From contig NZ_BSTD01000001.1 in assembly GCF_030269325.1 (NCBI RefSeq), positions 2,124,681 to 2,188,680 of the forward strand: DNA of 64,000 nucleotides, given 5' to 3'. Under the pieces are notes generated by a model, which worked only from the letters and a program-made list of their open reading frames with translations, was not told where the DNA came from and searched no databases. The translations under genes and the position numbers were made by a program. This document shows, in pieces, positions 41,703 to 49,302 of this stretch (position 1 is its first letter; each line of letters opens with the position of its first letter). The stretch is from Amycolatopsis sp. NBRC 101858 (GTDB taxonomy: Bacteria > Actinomycetota > Actinomycetes > Mycobacteriales > Pseudonocardiaceae).

Positions 41703-42310
41703 GCCGGGTGGCGGTGCTCGGCGCTTCGGGCGCGGTGGGCAGTGAGCTGGTGCAGCAGGCGCTGGCGCGCGGGCACGAGGTGGTGGCCATCAGCCGGAAC
41801 CCCGCGCTGTCCCCCACCGACCGGTTGACCCCGGTCGCGGCCGACGTGAACGATGCCGCCGGGATCGCGGAAGCGTTGCGGGGCAGCGAAATCGTGCTCG
41901 ACGCACTGGGTCTCAGGAAGGGTGACCCGCCCGGCGTGCTGACCGCGGGAGCACGCGCGGTGGTGGCCGCGGCGCCGGCGCGCGCGGTGTCGGTAGGGGC
42001 GTTCGGGACGGGCCCGTCGGCGGGGGCGGCCGGGTGGCTGACGCAGACGCTGGTGAACCGGCTCATGAAGGCCGAGCTGCCGGACAAGGTCGGCGCGGAC
42101 GCGGCGATCCTCGGCATGGGCGGCACGGTGATCCAGGTGGGCCCGATGAAGGCCGGCCCGGTCAGCCCGACGCGGCGTTCGGTGCCCATCGGCGACGTGC
42201 CGCCCCGGCTGTTCCCGGCGATGGTCAGCCACGCGACGGTGGCGGCGGCGATGCTGGACGCGGCGGAGGACGGGCCGCGCGGAGAGGTGCTGGTGACGCT
42301 GCCCAAGTAA
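41699..42310 (+). CDS. NAD(P)-binding NmrA/epimerase-like protein
   Basis: A 203-residue atypical SDR. The Rossmann motif is MSRVAVLGASGAVGSELVQQ, then ISRNPALSPTDRL and DVNDAAGIAEALRGSE. VSVGAFGTGPSAG and LVNRLMKAELPDKVGADAAI follow the NAD(P)H-binding family. It may be a quinone or sugar-nucleotide-type redox or sensor protein; the substrate is unknown. ATG 41699 overlaps the upstream stop (ATGA). It is followed by a long degenerate repeat and hairpins. Confidence 0.78.
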   Translation: MSRVAVLGASGAVGSELVQQALARGHEVVAISRNPALSPTDRLTPVAADVNDAAGIAEALRGSEIVLDALGLRKGDPPGVLTAGARAVVAAAPARAVSVGAFGTGPSAGAAGWLTQTLVNRLMKAELPDKVGADAAILGMGGTVIQVGPMKAGPVSPTRRSVPIGDVPPRLFPAMVSHATVAAAMLDAAEDGPRGEVLVTLPK

Positions 42311-42397
42311 CGGACCGGGGCCCGCCGACCCCGGGGCCGCCCGGTCGGGATCCCCGACCCGCTCGAGGCCGCCCCCGCTCGCCGGGGGCGGCCGGCG

Positions 42398-42660
42398 GCA
42401 AAAGCGGCCGGCAGGAGCAGCCAGCGGCGGGAGCGGCCAGCGGCGGGAACAGCCAGCGGCGGGAACAGCCAGCAGCAGGCAGCGGGCGCAGCCGGCGGCG
42501 GGAGCGGCCAGCAGCTGGCAGCGGGCCCGACCGGCGGCGGGAGCAGCGGGCAGCGGGCCCGGCCAGCGGCGGGAACAGCCAGCAGCCAGCAGCAGGCAGC
42601 GGGCAGCGGGCCCGGCCAGCGGCGGGAACAGCCAGCAGCAGGCAGCGGGCAGCGGGCCCG
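42398..42660. repeat. Degenerate purine-rich tandem repeat
   Basis: About 260 bp of imperfect repeats are built from AGCGGCGGGAACAGCCAGC-like blocks. Longer units of roughly 45-50 bp recur, containing GCAGCGGGCCCGGCCAGCGG followed by GGAACAGCCAGCAGC (for example near 42551 and 42601). The plus strand is strongly G-rich over C-light spacers. It lies between two convergent genes and has no credible ORF. The regular G-runs could fold into quadruplexes or stabilise R-loops; this is inference. Confidence 0.7.
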
Positions 42661-42664
42661 ACCG

Positions 42665-42720
42665 GCGGCGGAATCCCGCCGCTGGCAGCGGGCGCGGCCG
42701 GCGGCGGGATTCCGCCGCCG
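42665..42720. terminator. Two tandem hairpins between convergent genes
   Basis: The first stem is GCGGCGG (42665-42671) with CCGCCGC (42676-42682), loop AATC. The second is CGGCGGCGG (42699-42707) with CCGCCGCCG (42712-42720), loop GATT. They flank the repeat end and abut the LysR stop codon, so they suit bidirectional termination. Confidence 0.6.
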
Positions 42721-43629
42721 CTAAGCGAGCTCCCCGGGCGCCGGGCCCGCCAGCACCTCGGCCAGCGCCGTGCGGCAGTGCCCGCGCAGCCATTCGTGTG
42801 CCGGGTCCGTGTCGTACCGGCTGTGCCAGCTCAACACCACCGACGCGCCCGGCAGGTCCAGGGGCAGTTCCGTCGCCGCCAACTCCGTGTCCGCGCGTGC
42901 CTGGGCCGTGGCCCGGACCGGCATCACCCCCACCACGTCGCTGTGGGCGATCGCCTGCAGCGCCAGCGCCGCCGTCGGGAGCGCCGCCACCACCCGGCGG
43001 CGCATCCCCAGCTCGGCCAGCGCCTTGTCCACCGCGTCGCGCAACCGGCCGCGCCGGGACACGATCACGTGCTCGGCCGCCGCGAACTCCTCCAGGTCCA
43101 GCGCCCGGCCCGCACGGCTCACCAGGGCCAACCGGTCCTCGCCGACCACGTCGTGGCTGATCTCCGGCGAGCCCGGCACCGTCGCCCCGACCTCCAGGTC
43201 GACGTGCCCGCGGGCCAGGTCGGGCGTGTCCACCGGGGCCTCCGCCAGCAACCGCAAGCCGATCCCGGGCGCCTCCGCCGACGCCGTGCGCAGCAACGCC
43301 GGGAACAGCGCCGCGAGCAGCGCGTCGTGGCCCTGGATGGTGAACGTGCGCCGCAGCGTCGCCGGGTCCACCGTGCGGGCCGGGGCCAGCACCCTGTTCG
43401 CTCGGGACACCAGGGTCCGCACCTCGTCGCGCATCGCCAGCGCGCGAGGGGTCGGGGTCATCGTGCGGCCGGTGCGCACCAGGATGTCGTCCCCGGTCGT
43501 CGCCCGGATCCGCGCGAGCGTGCGGCTCATCGCGGGTGGCGTGAGGTGCAGCCGGTCGGCGGCCGCCTGCACGGAGTTCTCCTCCAGCAGCGCGTCCAAG
43601 GCGGTCAGCAGGTTCAGATCCACCTGCAC
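42721..43629 (-). CDS. LysR family transcriptional regulator
   Basis: A 302-residue LysR regulator. The N-terminal HTH is DLNLLTALDALLEENSVQAA, then LHLTPPAMSRTLARIR and ILVRTGRTMTPTPRA. The C-terminal co-inducer domain includes RRTFTIQGHDALLAALFPAL. The target is unknown; the only divergent or adjacent candidates are the TetR gene 12 bp upstream and the convergent NAD(P)-binding gene. The GTG start at 43629 follows a TACTGT sequence by only 1 nt, so the promoter is probably that of the TetR gene upstream. Confidence 0.9.
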   Translation of the reverse strand: MQVDLNLLTALDALLEENSVQAAADRLHLTPPAMSRTLARIRATTGDDILVRTGRTMTPTPRALAMRDEVRTLVSRANRVLAPARTVDPATLRRTFTIQGHDALLAALFPALLRTASAEAPGIGLRLLAEAPVDTPDLARGHVDLEVGATVPGSPEISHDVVGEDRLALVSRAGRALDLEEFAAAEHVIVSRRGRLRDAVDKALAELGMRRRVVAALPTAALALQAIAHSDVVGVMPVRATAQARADTELAATELPLDLPGASVVLSWHSRYDTDPAHEWLRGHCRTALAEVLAGPAPGELA

Positions 43630-43641
43630 GACAGTAACGAC

Positions 43642-44238
43642 TCAGGTGCCGTCGAGTGCGTTCTGCAGCATCCGGGACGCGGCCGCGCGCGGGGCCGGGT
43701 CGATCGCGATCAGGGCGTTGACGACGGCGCCGTCGACCAGCGCCACCAGCCGTTCCAGGTCGGCTTCGCTCACCGGAGTGCCCGAGCGGGCGAAGATCTC
43801 CGTCAGCAGCTCGTTGAGCTGGGCCGACAGCGTCCGCATCAGCGGCCGAAGGTACGGACGGCGGCCGGTCGCGACCAGCCGCTCGTACCGCAGCAGCACG
43901 GCTTCCGCGTCCGCCTCCGCGTCGTCCGTCTCCGGCCCCAGCAGCATCTCCAGCACCAGGTCGACGGTCGCCTGCACGCCGCGGTTGCGGGTCGCCAGCT
44001 CCTCCAGCCGGCGGCGGCCCGTCTCCAGCTCCGCATGCCCGTGGTGCTCGACGGCCGCCGTGACCAGGTCTTCCAGCGAGTCGAAGTAGTACGTCGTCGA
44101 GGCGAGCGGCAGCCCGGCCCGCTCGGCGACGGCCCGGTGCCGGACGGCGTCGAACCCGCCCTCGACGAGCAGTTTCGCGGCGGCCTCGACGAGCGCGGCG
44201 CGCCGTCGTTCCCCTTTCGGGGTGGTCGCTGCGGTCAT
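43642..44238 (-). CDS. TetR family transcriptional regulator
   Basis: A 198-residue regulator with HTH residues about 11-55 (RRAALVEAAAKLLVEGGFDA, VRHRAVAERAGLPLASTTYY and FDSLEDLV). The C-terminal domain resembles RutR/TetR_C-like groups, with LLRYERLVATGRRPYLRPLM. A perfect 12-bp palindrome ATGACCGGTCAT (44237-44248) overlaps its start codon and is a natural autoregulatory operator. It sits 12 bp upstream of LysR on the same strand, so two regulators share a transcript. The ligand is unknown. Confidence 0.88.
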   Translation of the reverse strand: MTAATTPKGERRRAALVEAAAKLLVEGGFDAVRHRAVAERAGLPLASTTYYFDSLEDLVTAAVEHHGHAELETGRRRLEELATRNRGVQATVDLVLEMLLGPETDDAEADAEAVLLRYERLVATGRRPYLRPLMRTLSAQLNELLTEIFARSGTPVSEADLERLVALVDGAVVNALIAIDPAPRAAASRMLQNALDGT

Positions 44239-44248
44239 GACCGGTCAT
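44237..44248. promoter_or_regulatory. 12-bp perfect palindrome at TetR start
   Basis: ATGACCGGTCAT overlaps the TetR start codon. A CAGAAT hexamer lies 8 nt upstream of the ATG on the minus strand and could be the -10, which would put the palindrome at the transcription start. Confidence 0.5.
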
Positions 44249-44272
44249 TCTGCCAACCGGGCGGACCCGGGC

Positions 44273-44989
44273 TCAGAAGCGGGGCGCGAGATCGTGCGCG
44301 AACGCCTGCACCTGGCCCGCGTACGGTGCCGTCGCCCCGGACGAAGGCACGCTGACCAGCACCAACGATCCACCGGACGCCGTGGCCACCTGGGCCGTGA
44401 CGGTGCCGGCCGGCTGGGACTTGAAGACCACGGGAATGCCCTTCGGGTACACCGCCGCGGACACCTCGCCGCCCGGAACCGGGAACCCGGCGGAGCGCGA
44501 GCCCGTCGAACAGGCGCCGCCCGGGACAGCCGGGGTACCGGCGACGTGGCCGGGGAGCTCGCCAGCGAGGGCAATGGCGAGCTCCCCGTCCACCTGTTCG
44601 CACCCGGAGGCGCCTTCGGCCAGCTGGCCGGTCTTCCCGCCCTGGTCACCTCCCTGCCGAGGTGGTTCGGACGAGAAGTTCGGTGACTCCCCACCGACTT
44701 CAGGACGTGCCGGGCTCAGACCGGGTTGCCCCGATCCCGGCCCGGATTGCGACGCCACGGCGCCGTTGTCCGCGGACGTCAGTGCCTCGGGGGTACCCCC
44801 GGACAGCACTCCGTACGCACCGAACCCGACGACCACCAGCGCCGCGGCGCTCACCCCGGCGGTGATCCGGTTGCGGCGCCGCACGGTCTGGCGGCGGGAT
44901 TCGCGGACGACGTCGTCCTGCGAGAACGTCGGCGATGGCGCTTCGCCGGGCGCGGCGGAGAACAACGAGCGCAGCTCCTGCTCATCCAT
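44273..44989 (-). CDS. Single-pass membrane protein, putative anti-sigma partner
   Basis: A 238-residue protein. Residues 1-40 are cytoplasmic and charged (DEQELRSLFSAAPGEAPSPT); one membrane helix spans about residues 43-63 (ITAGVSAAALVVVGFGAYGV). The extracytoplasmic part is low-complexity Gly/Ser/Pro followed by a compact domain with two Cys residues (ASGCEQVDGE, GGACSTGS), possibly disulfide-bonded. Its gene overlaps the sigma-factor stop by 8 nt, the usual place of an anti-sigma factor. The zinc-anti-sigma motif HxxxCxxC is absent, so the anti-sigma role is inference from context. Confidence 0.65.
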   Translation of the reverse strand: MDEQELRSLFSAAPGEAPSPTFSQDDVVRESRRQTVRRRNRITAGVSAAALVVVGFGAYGVLSGGTPEALTSADNGAVASQSGPGSGQPGLSPARPEVGGESPNFSSEPPRQGGDQGGKTGQLAEGASGCEQVDGELAIALAGELPGHVAGTPAVPGGACSTGSRSAGFPVPGGEVSAAVYPKGIPVVFKSQPAGTVTAQVATASGGSLVLVSVPSSGATAPYAGQVQAFAHDLAPRF

Positions 44990-45491
44990 TGGTCTCCACC
45001 TCCCGTTCGAGCACCTGCTTGAGGTTCGCCAGCCCGCGTGCGGTCTGGCTCTTCACGTTGCCTTCGCTGCAGCCCAGCGCCGCCGCCGCACTGGTCACGT
45101 CGAGCCCTTCGAAGAACCGCATGACCAGCACCGCCCGCTGTTTGGGCGGCACTTCCTTCAGCGCCGCGAGCAGGTCTTCCCTGGTCGCGACGAGGTCGTC
45201 GAGGCCCGGCGAGTCGTCGGCCGGCTCGGGCAGCGTCTCGGTCTGCCATTCACGCCGCCACGGACGCCGCGATTCGTCGATCGACGCCCGGACGAGCGTC
45301 GTGCGGACGTACGCGTCGGTCGCCGCGCGATCCCTGATCTTCTTCCACCTCCGGTGCAGCGCGACGAACGCCGTCTGCGCGAGGTCGTCCGCCCGGTGCC
45401 AGTCGCCGCAGAGCATGTACGCGGTCCGGCGCACGGCGTCCCGCCTGGCGGCGAAGTACTCCGCGAACTCCTCCTCGTCGCGCTGGTCCAC
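44982..45491 (-). CDS. SigE-family ECF RNA polymerase sigma factor
   Basis: A 169-residue ECF factor. Region 2 is EEFAEYFAARRDAVRRTAYM, then LCGDWHRADDLAQTAFVALH; region 4 is LAALKEVPPKQRAVLVMRFF, then EGLDVTSAAAALGCSEGNVK and SQTARGLANLKQ. This is the common actinobacterial SigE-family type. GTG 45491 starts the protein. Promoter specificity cannot be read here, and no clear self-recognised promoter was identified upstream. It is followed by the coupled membrane protein, its likely regulator. Confidence 0.92.
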   Translation of the reverse strand: MDQRDEEEFAEYFAARRDAVRRTAYMLCGDWHRADDLAQTAFVALHRRWKKIRDRAATDAYVRTTLVRASIDESRRPWRREWQTETLPEPADDSPGLDDLVATREDLLAALKEVPPKQRAVLVMRFFEGLDVTSAAAALGCSEGNVKSQTARGLANLKQVLEREVETNG

Positions 45492-45626
45492 GCGCAGTCG
45501 TGCTCCGCTCTGTTGTCGTCGGTGGGTAGGACGGAATCAGGGGCGTCCACGGTTGCATGGACCGAGTGGGTTCGACCACTCCGGGGTTCATTGATCCCCG
45601 TCCGGTGGGTGTGATGTGATCACTCC

Positions 45627-46652
45627 GTGACCTTCACGCTGCCGCCGCTGGACTTCCGTTCCGACACCGTCACCCGTCCGGATGACACGATGCGCGCGGC
45701 GATGGCGTCCGCGGAGGTCGGCGACAACGTCCTCGAGCGCGACCCGACGGTGCAGGCGCTGGAGGAACGCGCCGCGCACGTCCTGGGCATGCCGGCCGCC
45801 CTGTGGGTGCCGAGCGGGACCATGGCGAACCTCGTCGCGCTGAGCCTCCACCTGCAGCGCGGCGACCGGTTCCTGGCCACGCGCGGCGCCCACGTGCTGT
45901 CCAACGAGCTCGGCTCGGCGGCGTGGCTGGCCGGCGGGATGCCGGACATCCTGGAGCACGACGGCGGCCCGGGCCGTCCTTCGCCTGACGCCCTCGCGGC
46001 CGCGATCGGACAACCCGGGCCGTACTTCACATTACGGACATCGCTCCTCTGCCTCGAGAACACGCACAACGCCGCCGGCGGCGCGGTGACCCCGCCGGAC
46101 GAGCACGCCCAGCTGCTGTCCGTCGCGAAGGAAGCCGGCCTGACCGTGCACCTCGACGGCGCCCGGCTCTGGCAGGCCGCGGTCGCGCTGGAGGTGCCGC
46201 CCGCCGCGCTGACCGTCGGCGTCGACAGCGTGTCGGCCTGCTTCAGCAAGGGCCTCGGCGCGCCGGTCGGCTCGGTCGTCGCGGGCAGCGTCGCGTTCGT
46301 CGAGCGGGCACGCCGGATGCGGCAGATGCTCGGCGGCGGCGTCCGGCAGGGCGGCGTCCTGGCCGCGGCCTGCCTGGTCGCGCTGGACCGCGTCCCCGAG
46401 CTGGCGGAGTCGCACGAGAACGCCCGGCGCCTGGCCGAAGGCCTGACCGAGCACGGCTGGGCGACGAACGTGCCGGACACCAACATCGTGCTCGCCGAGG
46501 TGCCCGACATCCCGACCGCGCTGGCCTGGCTGGACTCGCTCGGGATCCGGGCGGTGCCGATGGCGGGCAAGGTCCGGTTCGTCACGCACCGGGACCTGAG
46601 CGCGGCCGAAATCGAAGAAGCCTTGCGCCGGATCAAGACCGGCGCCCGATGA
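45627..46652 (+). CDS. ltaE: Low-specificity L-threonine aldolase
   Basis: A 341-residue PLP enzyme that cleaves L-threonine or allo-threonine to glycine and acetaldehyde. Family blocks are FRSDTVTRPDDTMRAAMASA, GDNVLERDPTVQALEE, ALWVPSGTMANLVAL, ENTHNAAGGAV, VHLDGARLWQAAVAL and the PLP-Lys site CFSKGLGAPVGS. GTG 45627 lacks an obvious RBS. It is divergent from the sigma factor, and the HAD gene overlaps its stop (ATGA). Confidence 0.93.
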   Translation: MTFTLPPLDFRSDTVTRPDDTMRAAMASAEVGDNVLERDPTVQALEERAAHVLGMPAALWVPSGTMANLVALSLHLQRGDRFLATRGAHVLSNELGSAAWLAGGMPDILEHDGGPGRPSPDALAAAIGQPGPYFTLRTSLLCLENTHNAAGGAVTPPDEHAQLLSVAKEAGLTVHLDGARLWQAAVALEVPPAALTVGVDSVSACFSKGLGAPVGSVVAGSVAFVERARRMRQMLGGGVRQGGVLAAACLVALDRVPELAESHENARRLAEGLTEHGWATNVPDTNIVLAEVPDIPTALAWLDSLGIRAVPMAGKVRFVTHRDLSAAEIEEALRRIKTGAR

Positions 46653-47245
46653 GCACTGGGGACACCGTGAACTGGATCGTGTTCGACTACGGCGACGTGC
46701 TGAGCAAGCCGAGCGCGGCTCGCCCGGCGATGGCCGCGGCGATGGGCGCGCCGCTGCCGGAGTTCGAGAAGGCGTACTGGGACTACCGGATTCCCTACGA
46801 CGCCGGGAGCACTCCGCTCGAGTACTGGCAGACGGTCGGCAAGGCGCTGGGCGTGTCCGTCGGCGAAGAGCTGTCGGACGAGCTGACGCAGATCGACGTC
46901 GAAGGCTGGAGCCACCTCGAACCGTCCTCGCAGGCGCTGTTCGAGACGCTTTCCGAGGCCGGCGCGGCACTGGCGCTGCTGTCGAACGCTCCGGTGGTGT
47001 TCGGCGAGTGGGTTCGCGCGCAGGAGTGGGCTCGCCACTTCCGCGTGACGCTCTTCTCGGGCGACGTCCGGTGCGTCAAGCCGGACGCGAAGATCTTCCG
47101 CCTCCTGCTCGACGAGCTCGGCGCCGAGCCTGCCGACTGCCTGTTCTTCGACGACCGTCCGTCCAATGTGGAGGGTGCACGGGCGGTCGGCCTCAAGGCC
47201 GAGGTGTGGAACGGCGCCGACGCGGCTCAGGCCTGGCTGGACTGA
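46649..47245 (+). CDS. HAD-superfamily hydrolase (subfamily IA)
   Basis: A 198-residue HAD protein. Motif I is WIVFDYGDVLSKP, motif II Ser is in LALLSNAPVVF, motif III Lys is in RCVKPDAKIFRLLLDELG and motif IV is DCLFFDDRPSNVEGA. The phosphatase substrate is unknown. ATG 46649 overlaps the threonine aldolase stop, which indicates coupling; an internal GTG (VNWIVFDYGD) is an alternative start. It converges on the coiled-coil membrane protein gene. Confidence 0.88.
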   Translation: MSTGDTVNWIVFDYGDVLSKPSAARPAMAAAMGAPLPEFEKAYWDYRIPYDAGSTPLEYWQTVGKALGVSVGEELSDELTQIDVEGWSHLEPSSQALFETLSEAGAALALLSNAPVVFGEWVRAQEWARHFRVTLFSGDVRCVKPDAKIFRLLLDELGAEPADCLFFDDRPSNVEGARAVGLKAEVWNGADAAQAWLD

Positions 47246-47255
47246 GCCACGCGGC

Positions 47256-47768
47256 TCACCGCTGCCTCCGGCCGCCGACGATGAAGAGCGCGCCGACGAT
47301 GGTGCTCGCCGAACCGAGCAGCGCCGGGATGATCATCCTGCTCATCTCCAAGGCGAAGTCCGGCGCCACCGCGTGGTTCCACACCGCGGCGAAGATGGTC
47401 CCGAAGACGGCCAGCAGGATGAACCCCACGCCGAGCAGCACTTTCTGCTGCATGCCCGCCGCGTGCCGGGTCTGCTGGAGCTGCAGCTGTGCGGCGTGTT
47501 CCGCCTGACTGGACTGCATCTCCGCCCGGTGCTGCCGTTCCGCGGCCTCCTGGGTCTCGCGGAAGGTGAGCCGCTCCCGCAGCAACGGCGCCTGACCGGG
47601 GCGCCGGTGCGTCGGCTCGGTCTCGCCGGGCGACGGGTGCTCGAGGTCCTCCCACTGCGCCTCACCGGGTTCCGGCGGTTCCTTGGGGTCGATCCACTCG
47701 TCGCCCTTCGCCTGGTCGCCGGGTCTTCCGGGCCCGCTTTCCGCCGTCGCGGCGGATTCGCCGGTCAT
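47256..47768 (-). CDS. Unknown coiled-coil membrane protein
   Basis: A 170-residue protein that I do not recognise. Residues 1-60 are acidic and Pro/Gly/Glu-rich. Residues about 62-108 form an amphipathic, Gln/Arg/Ala-rich coiled coil (RETQEAAERQHRAEMQSSQ, AEHAAQLQLQQTRHA). Two membrane helices follow (VLLGVGFILLAVFGTIFAAV and MIIPALLGSASTIVGALFIV), with both termini in the cytoplasm. Its start overlaps the stop of the 52-residue gene upstream (ATGA), so the two are coupled. Confidence 0.7.
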   Translation of the reverse strand: MTGESAATAESGPGRPGDQAKGDEWIDPKEPPEPGEAQWEDLEHPSPGETEPTHRRPGQAPLLRERLTFRETQEAAERQHRAEMQSSQAEHAAQLQLQQTRHAAGMQQKVLLGVGFILLAVFGTIFAAVWNHAVAPDFALEMSRMIIPALLGSASTIVGALFIVGGRRQR

Positions 47769-47923
47769 ACCTCGTACTCGGCGTACAACGGCTCGGTGGA
47801 GATCTCTTCGGCTCCTTCGACGCCGCGAGCGGTGGGTTCGAAGTACTCGCCGGGGTCGGGGTAGGCAGCCGCCGGCGGATTGGTCAGCTTCATCGCGGTC
47901 GGGGGACGGTCGGGGGCGGGCAT
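47765..47923 (-). CDS. Small unknown protein coupled to membrane protein
   Basis: A 52-residue acidic protein starting MPAPDRPPTAMKLTNPPAAA and ending in PLYAEYEV. AAGGAG lies 7 nt upstream of ATG 47923, a strong RBS that favours this start over longer frames. No domain, signal or membrane segment is seen. The ATGA overlap with the coiled-coil membrane gene argues that it is real. The pair's function is unknown. Confidence 0.6.
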   Translation of the reverse strand: MPAPDRPPTAMKLTNPPAAAYPDPGEYFEPTARGVEGAEEISTEPLYAEYEV

Positions 47924-48443
47924 GTGCAGACTCCTTGTCTCGCGCGACGGGGTCGGAACTCGATCTTTCGGGAGCAAGTCAGGGGGAGTGAGCAAGCTCA
48001 CCACTCCGGGAACTTTACCGGACTCGTGTCGAATACGTGGTTTGCAGACACGTTGCACGTGTTCCAAACATGTCTTCATTGCGCAGATTTCTCACATACG
48101 CACGTCAGCGCACACCCGTAAGCGTGTGCTTATGTGAACACGTCACCGCAAGTTGTGGCCCTTTCGAGTGAAAAGTGGTTGAGTGGATGTACGTGGTCAC
48201 CACGTGAAACCCACTAGTAAGTTGGCTGGACATGCCCTGTGACGTGCGGTTTTGGCTGTCCGGCCGATGCCGCTCGGAAGCACTGAACCAGTCAGCGATC
48301 ACGCACGTAACAGGTAGCGTCACCGCACCGACTAACCACACACTTGCCACGCACGCGACACGCCCTTCACACTTGGCGGGCGACCGAAGCCACGCACCGG
48401 TCGTTTGCCGGACGGGGGGCGACGACCTGCCAAAGGAGAGAGC
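47924..48443. other. Gene-poor, dyad-rich region
   Basis: About 520 bp without a credible gene and with visibly less G+C than its surroundings. It holds several palindromes rich in ACGT: ACACGT-TGC-ACGTGT (48048-48062), TAAGC-GTGT-GCTTA (48119-48132) and ACGTGG-TCA-CCACGT (48191-48205). Candidate ORFs on both strands have poor composition. The RBS AAAGGAGAGAGC for the RHH gene ends at 48443. Confidence 0.6.
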
Positions 48444-48737
48444 ATGGCCGCCAGGACCACACCCCCGGACACGACCATCGAGCCCGCCGCCCCGCCTCGA
48501 GAACGTTCGGAAGTGGCCCACACGAAGGGGACCGCGCCGAAACGGATCAACGTCGCGGTCAACCCCGAAACGGTCGACGCCCTCCAGCGGGTCATCGACC
48601 GCGAAGGCGTCACGCTCACCGAAGCCGTTCGCCGGTTGATCGGTTACGGCGAAGTGCTTTACCGGGCCACCAAAGAGGAAGGAGCCGAGCTGCTGATCAA
48701 GACCGACACGCAGACTCGGCAGGTGATCATCTTATGA
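48444..48737 (+). CDS. Ribbon-helix-helix-type small DNA-binding protein
   Basis: A 97-residue protein from ATG 48444 with a strong AAAGGAG RBS. Residues about 31-70 (KRINVAVNPETVDALQRVID, then REGVTLTEAVRRLIGYGEVL) fit a CopG/Arc-type ribbon-helix-helix: a short beta strand, then two helices. The N-terminal 30 residues are Pro/Thr-rich and flexible. The C-terminal tail (AELLIKTDTQTRQVIIL) is beta-prone. No toxin gene follows, so it may be a stand-alone regulator rather than an antitoxin. Dyads upstream and downstream are candidate binding sites. Confidence 0.75.
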   Translation: MAARTTPPDTTIEPAAPPRERSEVAHTKGTAPKRINVAVNPETVDALQRVIDREGVTLTEAVRRLIGYGEVLYRATKEEGAELLIKTDTQTRQVIIL

Positions 48738-48809
48738 GGAGTGACCGACCATGCCGACACTTGCGCGCCGGTGGCCGGCGGAGGTCGCGAGACCGACGTC
48801 TTCGCCGGG

Positions 48810-48834
48810 AACAGGCGCGGTAAACGCCTGTTTT
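48810..48834 (+). terminator. Rho-independent-type terminator of RHH gene
   Basis: AACAGGCG (48810-48817) pairs with CGCCTGTT (48825-48832) around CGGTAAA, and T residues follow. It is one of the few classical stem-plus-T terminators in the window. Confidence 0.75.
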
Positions 48835-48843
48835 CACGTCGAC

Positions 48844-48877
48844 CGAGGGGTTCGGAACCGATGTTCCGGACCCCTCG
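48844..48877. terminator. Second strong hairpin after RHH gene
   Basis: A 15-nt arm CGAGGGGTTCGGAAC (48844-48858) pairs with 48863-48877 around CGAT, with one G-T pair. It has no T-run and may be a back-up terminator or a structured RNA element. Confidence 0.55.
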
Positions 48878-49110
48878 ATCGTGGGAATCTCCTGTTGTCA
48901 AAGATCATCGGGGACCGTCTTCGAACTCACTACTCAGCGTACCGAGCTTGTCATGCACGTGCAAGAACACGTGCATCTGCACGTCGCTATGACGTCGAAA
49001 TGTCATGTTCTCCGGACCGGGAATCGATCAAAGAGGCATCCTCGTGAACAACAGAAAACCGCGCCCGGCGCCGGTGGAACTCGGCGACGTGACGCGGTCT
49101 TCGGGTTTGC

Positions 49111-49302
49111 TCAGTAGCGGTTGATGCGCCTCGGGTCCTTCTTGCCGCCGCTGATCGCGCGGTAGCCGGCGGCGCCGAGGAAGGCGATGCCACCGATGAT
49201 GGCGATCCACAGGACGGCCTTGAACACGAAGCCGATCACGGCGCCCAGCACCATGAACGCCACCCAGGCGACGATCAGGCCGCCGACGATCTTCCAGAAC
49301 AT
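49111..49302 (-). CDS. Small hydrophobic membrane protein
   Basis: A 63-residue protein from ATG 49302, with GGAGGA placed 6 nt upstream. Two membrane helices (IVGGLIVAWVAFMVLGAVIG and AVLWIAIIGGIAFLGAAGYR) are followed by a basic tail SGGKKDPRRINRY. It resembles small actinobacterial membrane proteins of unknown role. The frame extends upstream to 49389 but without family-like sequence or RBS. Confidence 0.72.
   Translation of the reverse strand: MFWKIVGGLIVAWVAFMVLGAVIGFVFKAVLWIAIIGGIAFLGAAGYRAISGGKKDPRRINRY

Larger units (their letters stand above)
48738..49110. other. Gene-poor region with hairpins and palindrome
   Basis: No credible gene. Apart from the two hairpins listed separately, TGCACGTG-N6-CACGTGCA (48954-48975) is a perfect 8-bp-arm dyad, with further ACGT steps to 48995. 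Two overlapping frames (48741-48992 and 48751-49047) run through the terminator and look non-coding. Confidence 0.55.

Noticed and set aside
42398..42660. CRISPR array
   Set aside because: Units are degenerate and contiguous, with no constant repeats separated by unique spacers and no cas genes.
41417..44248. 943-residue minus-strand frame with AAGCSRRW-like repeats
   Set aside because: It arises from translating the tandem repeat and shadows of LysR, TetR and others.
48741..49047. 83- and 98-residue frames after the RHH gene, one preceded by GAGGAG
   Set aside because: Both run through a classical terminator and a second hairpin, have poor composition and show no domain. A small gene cannot be fully excluded.
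47256..49302. Toxin-antitoxin module built on the RHH protein
   Set aside because: No toxin-like gene overlaps or follows the RHH gene. A terminator closes it at once.
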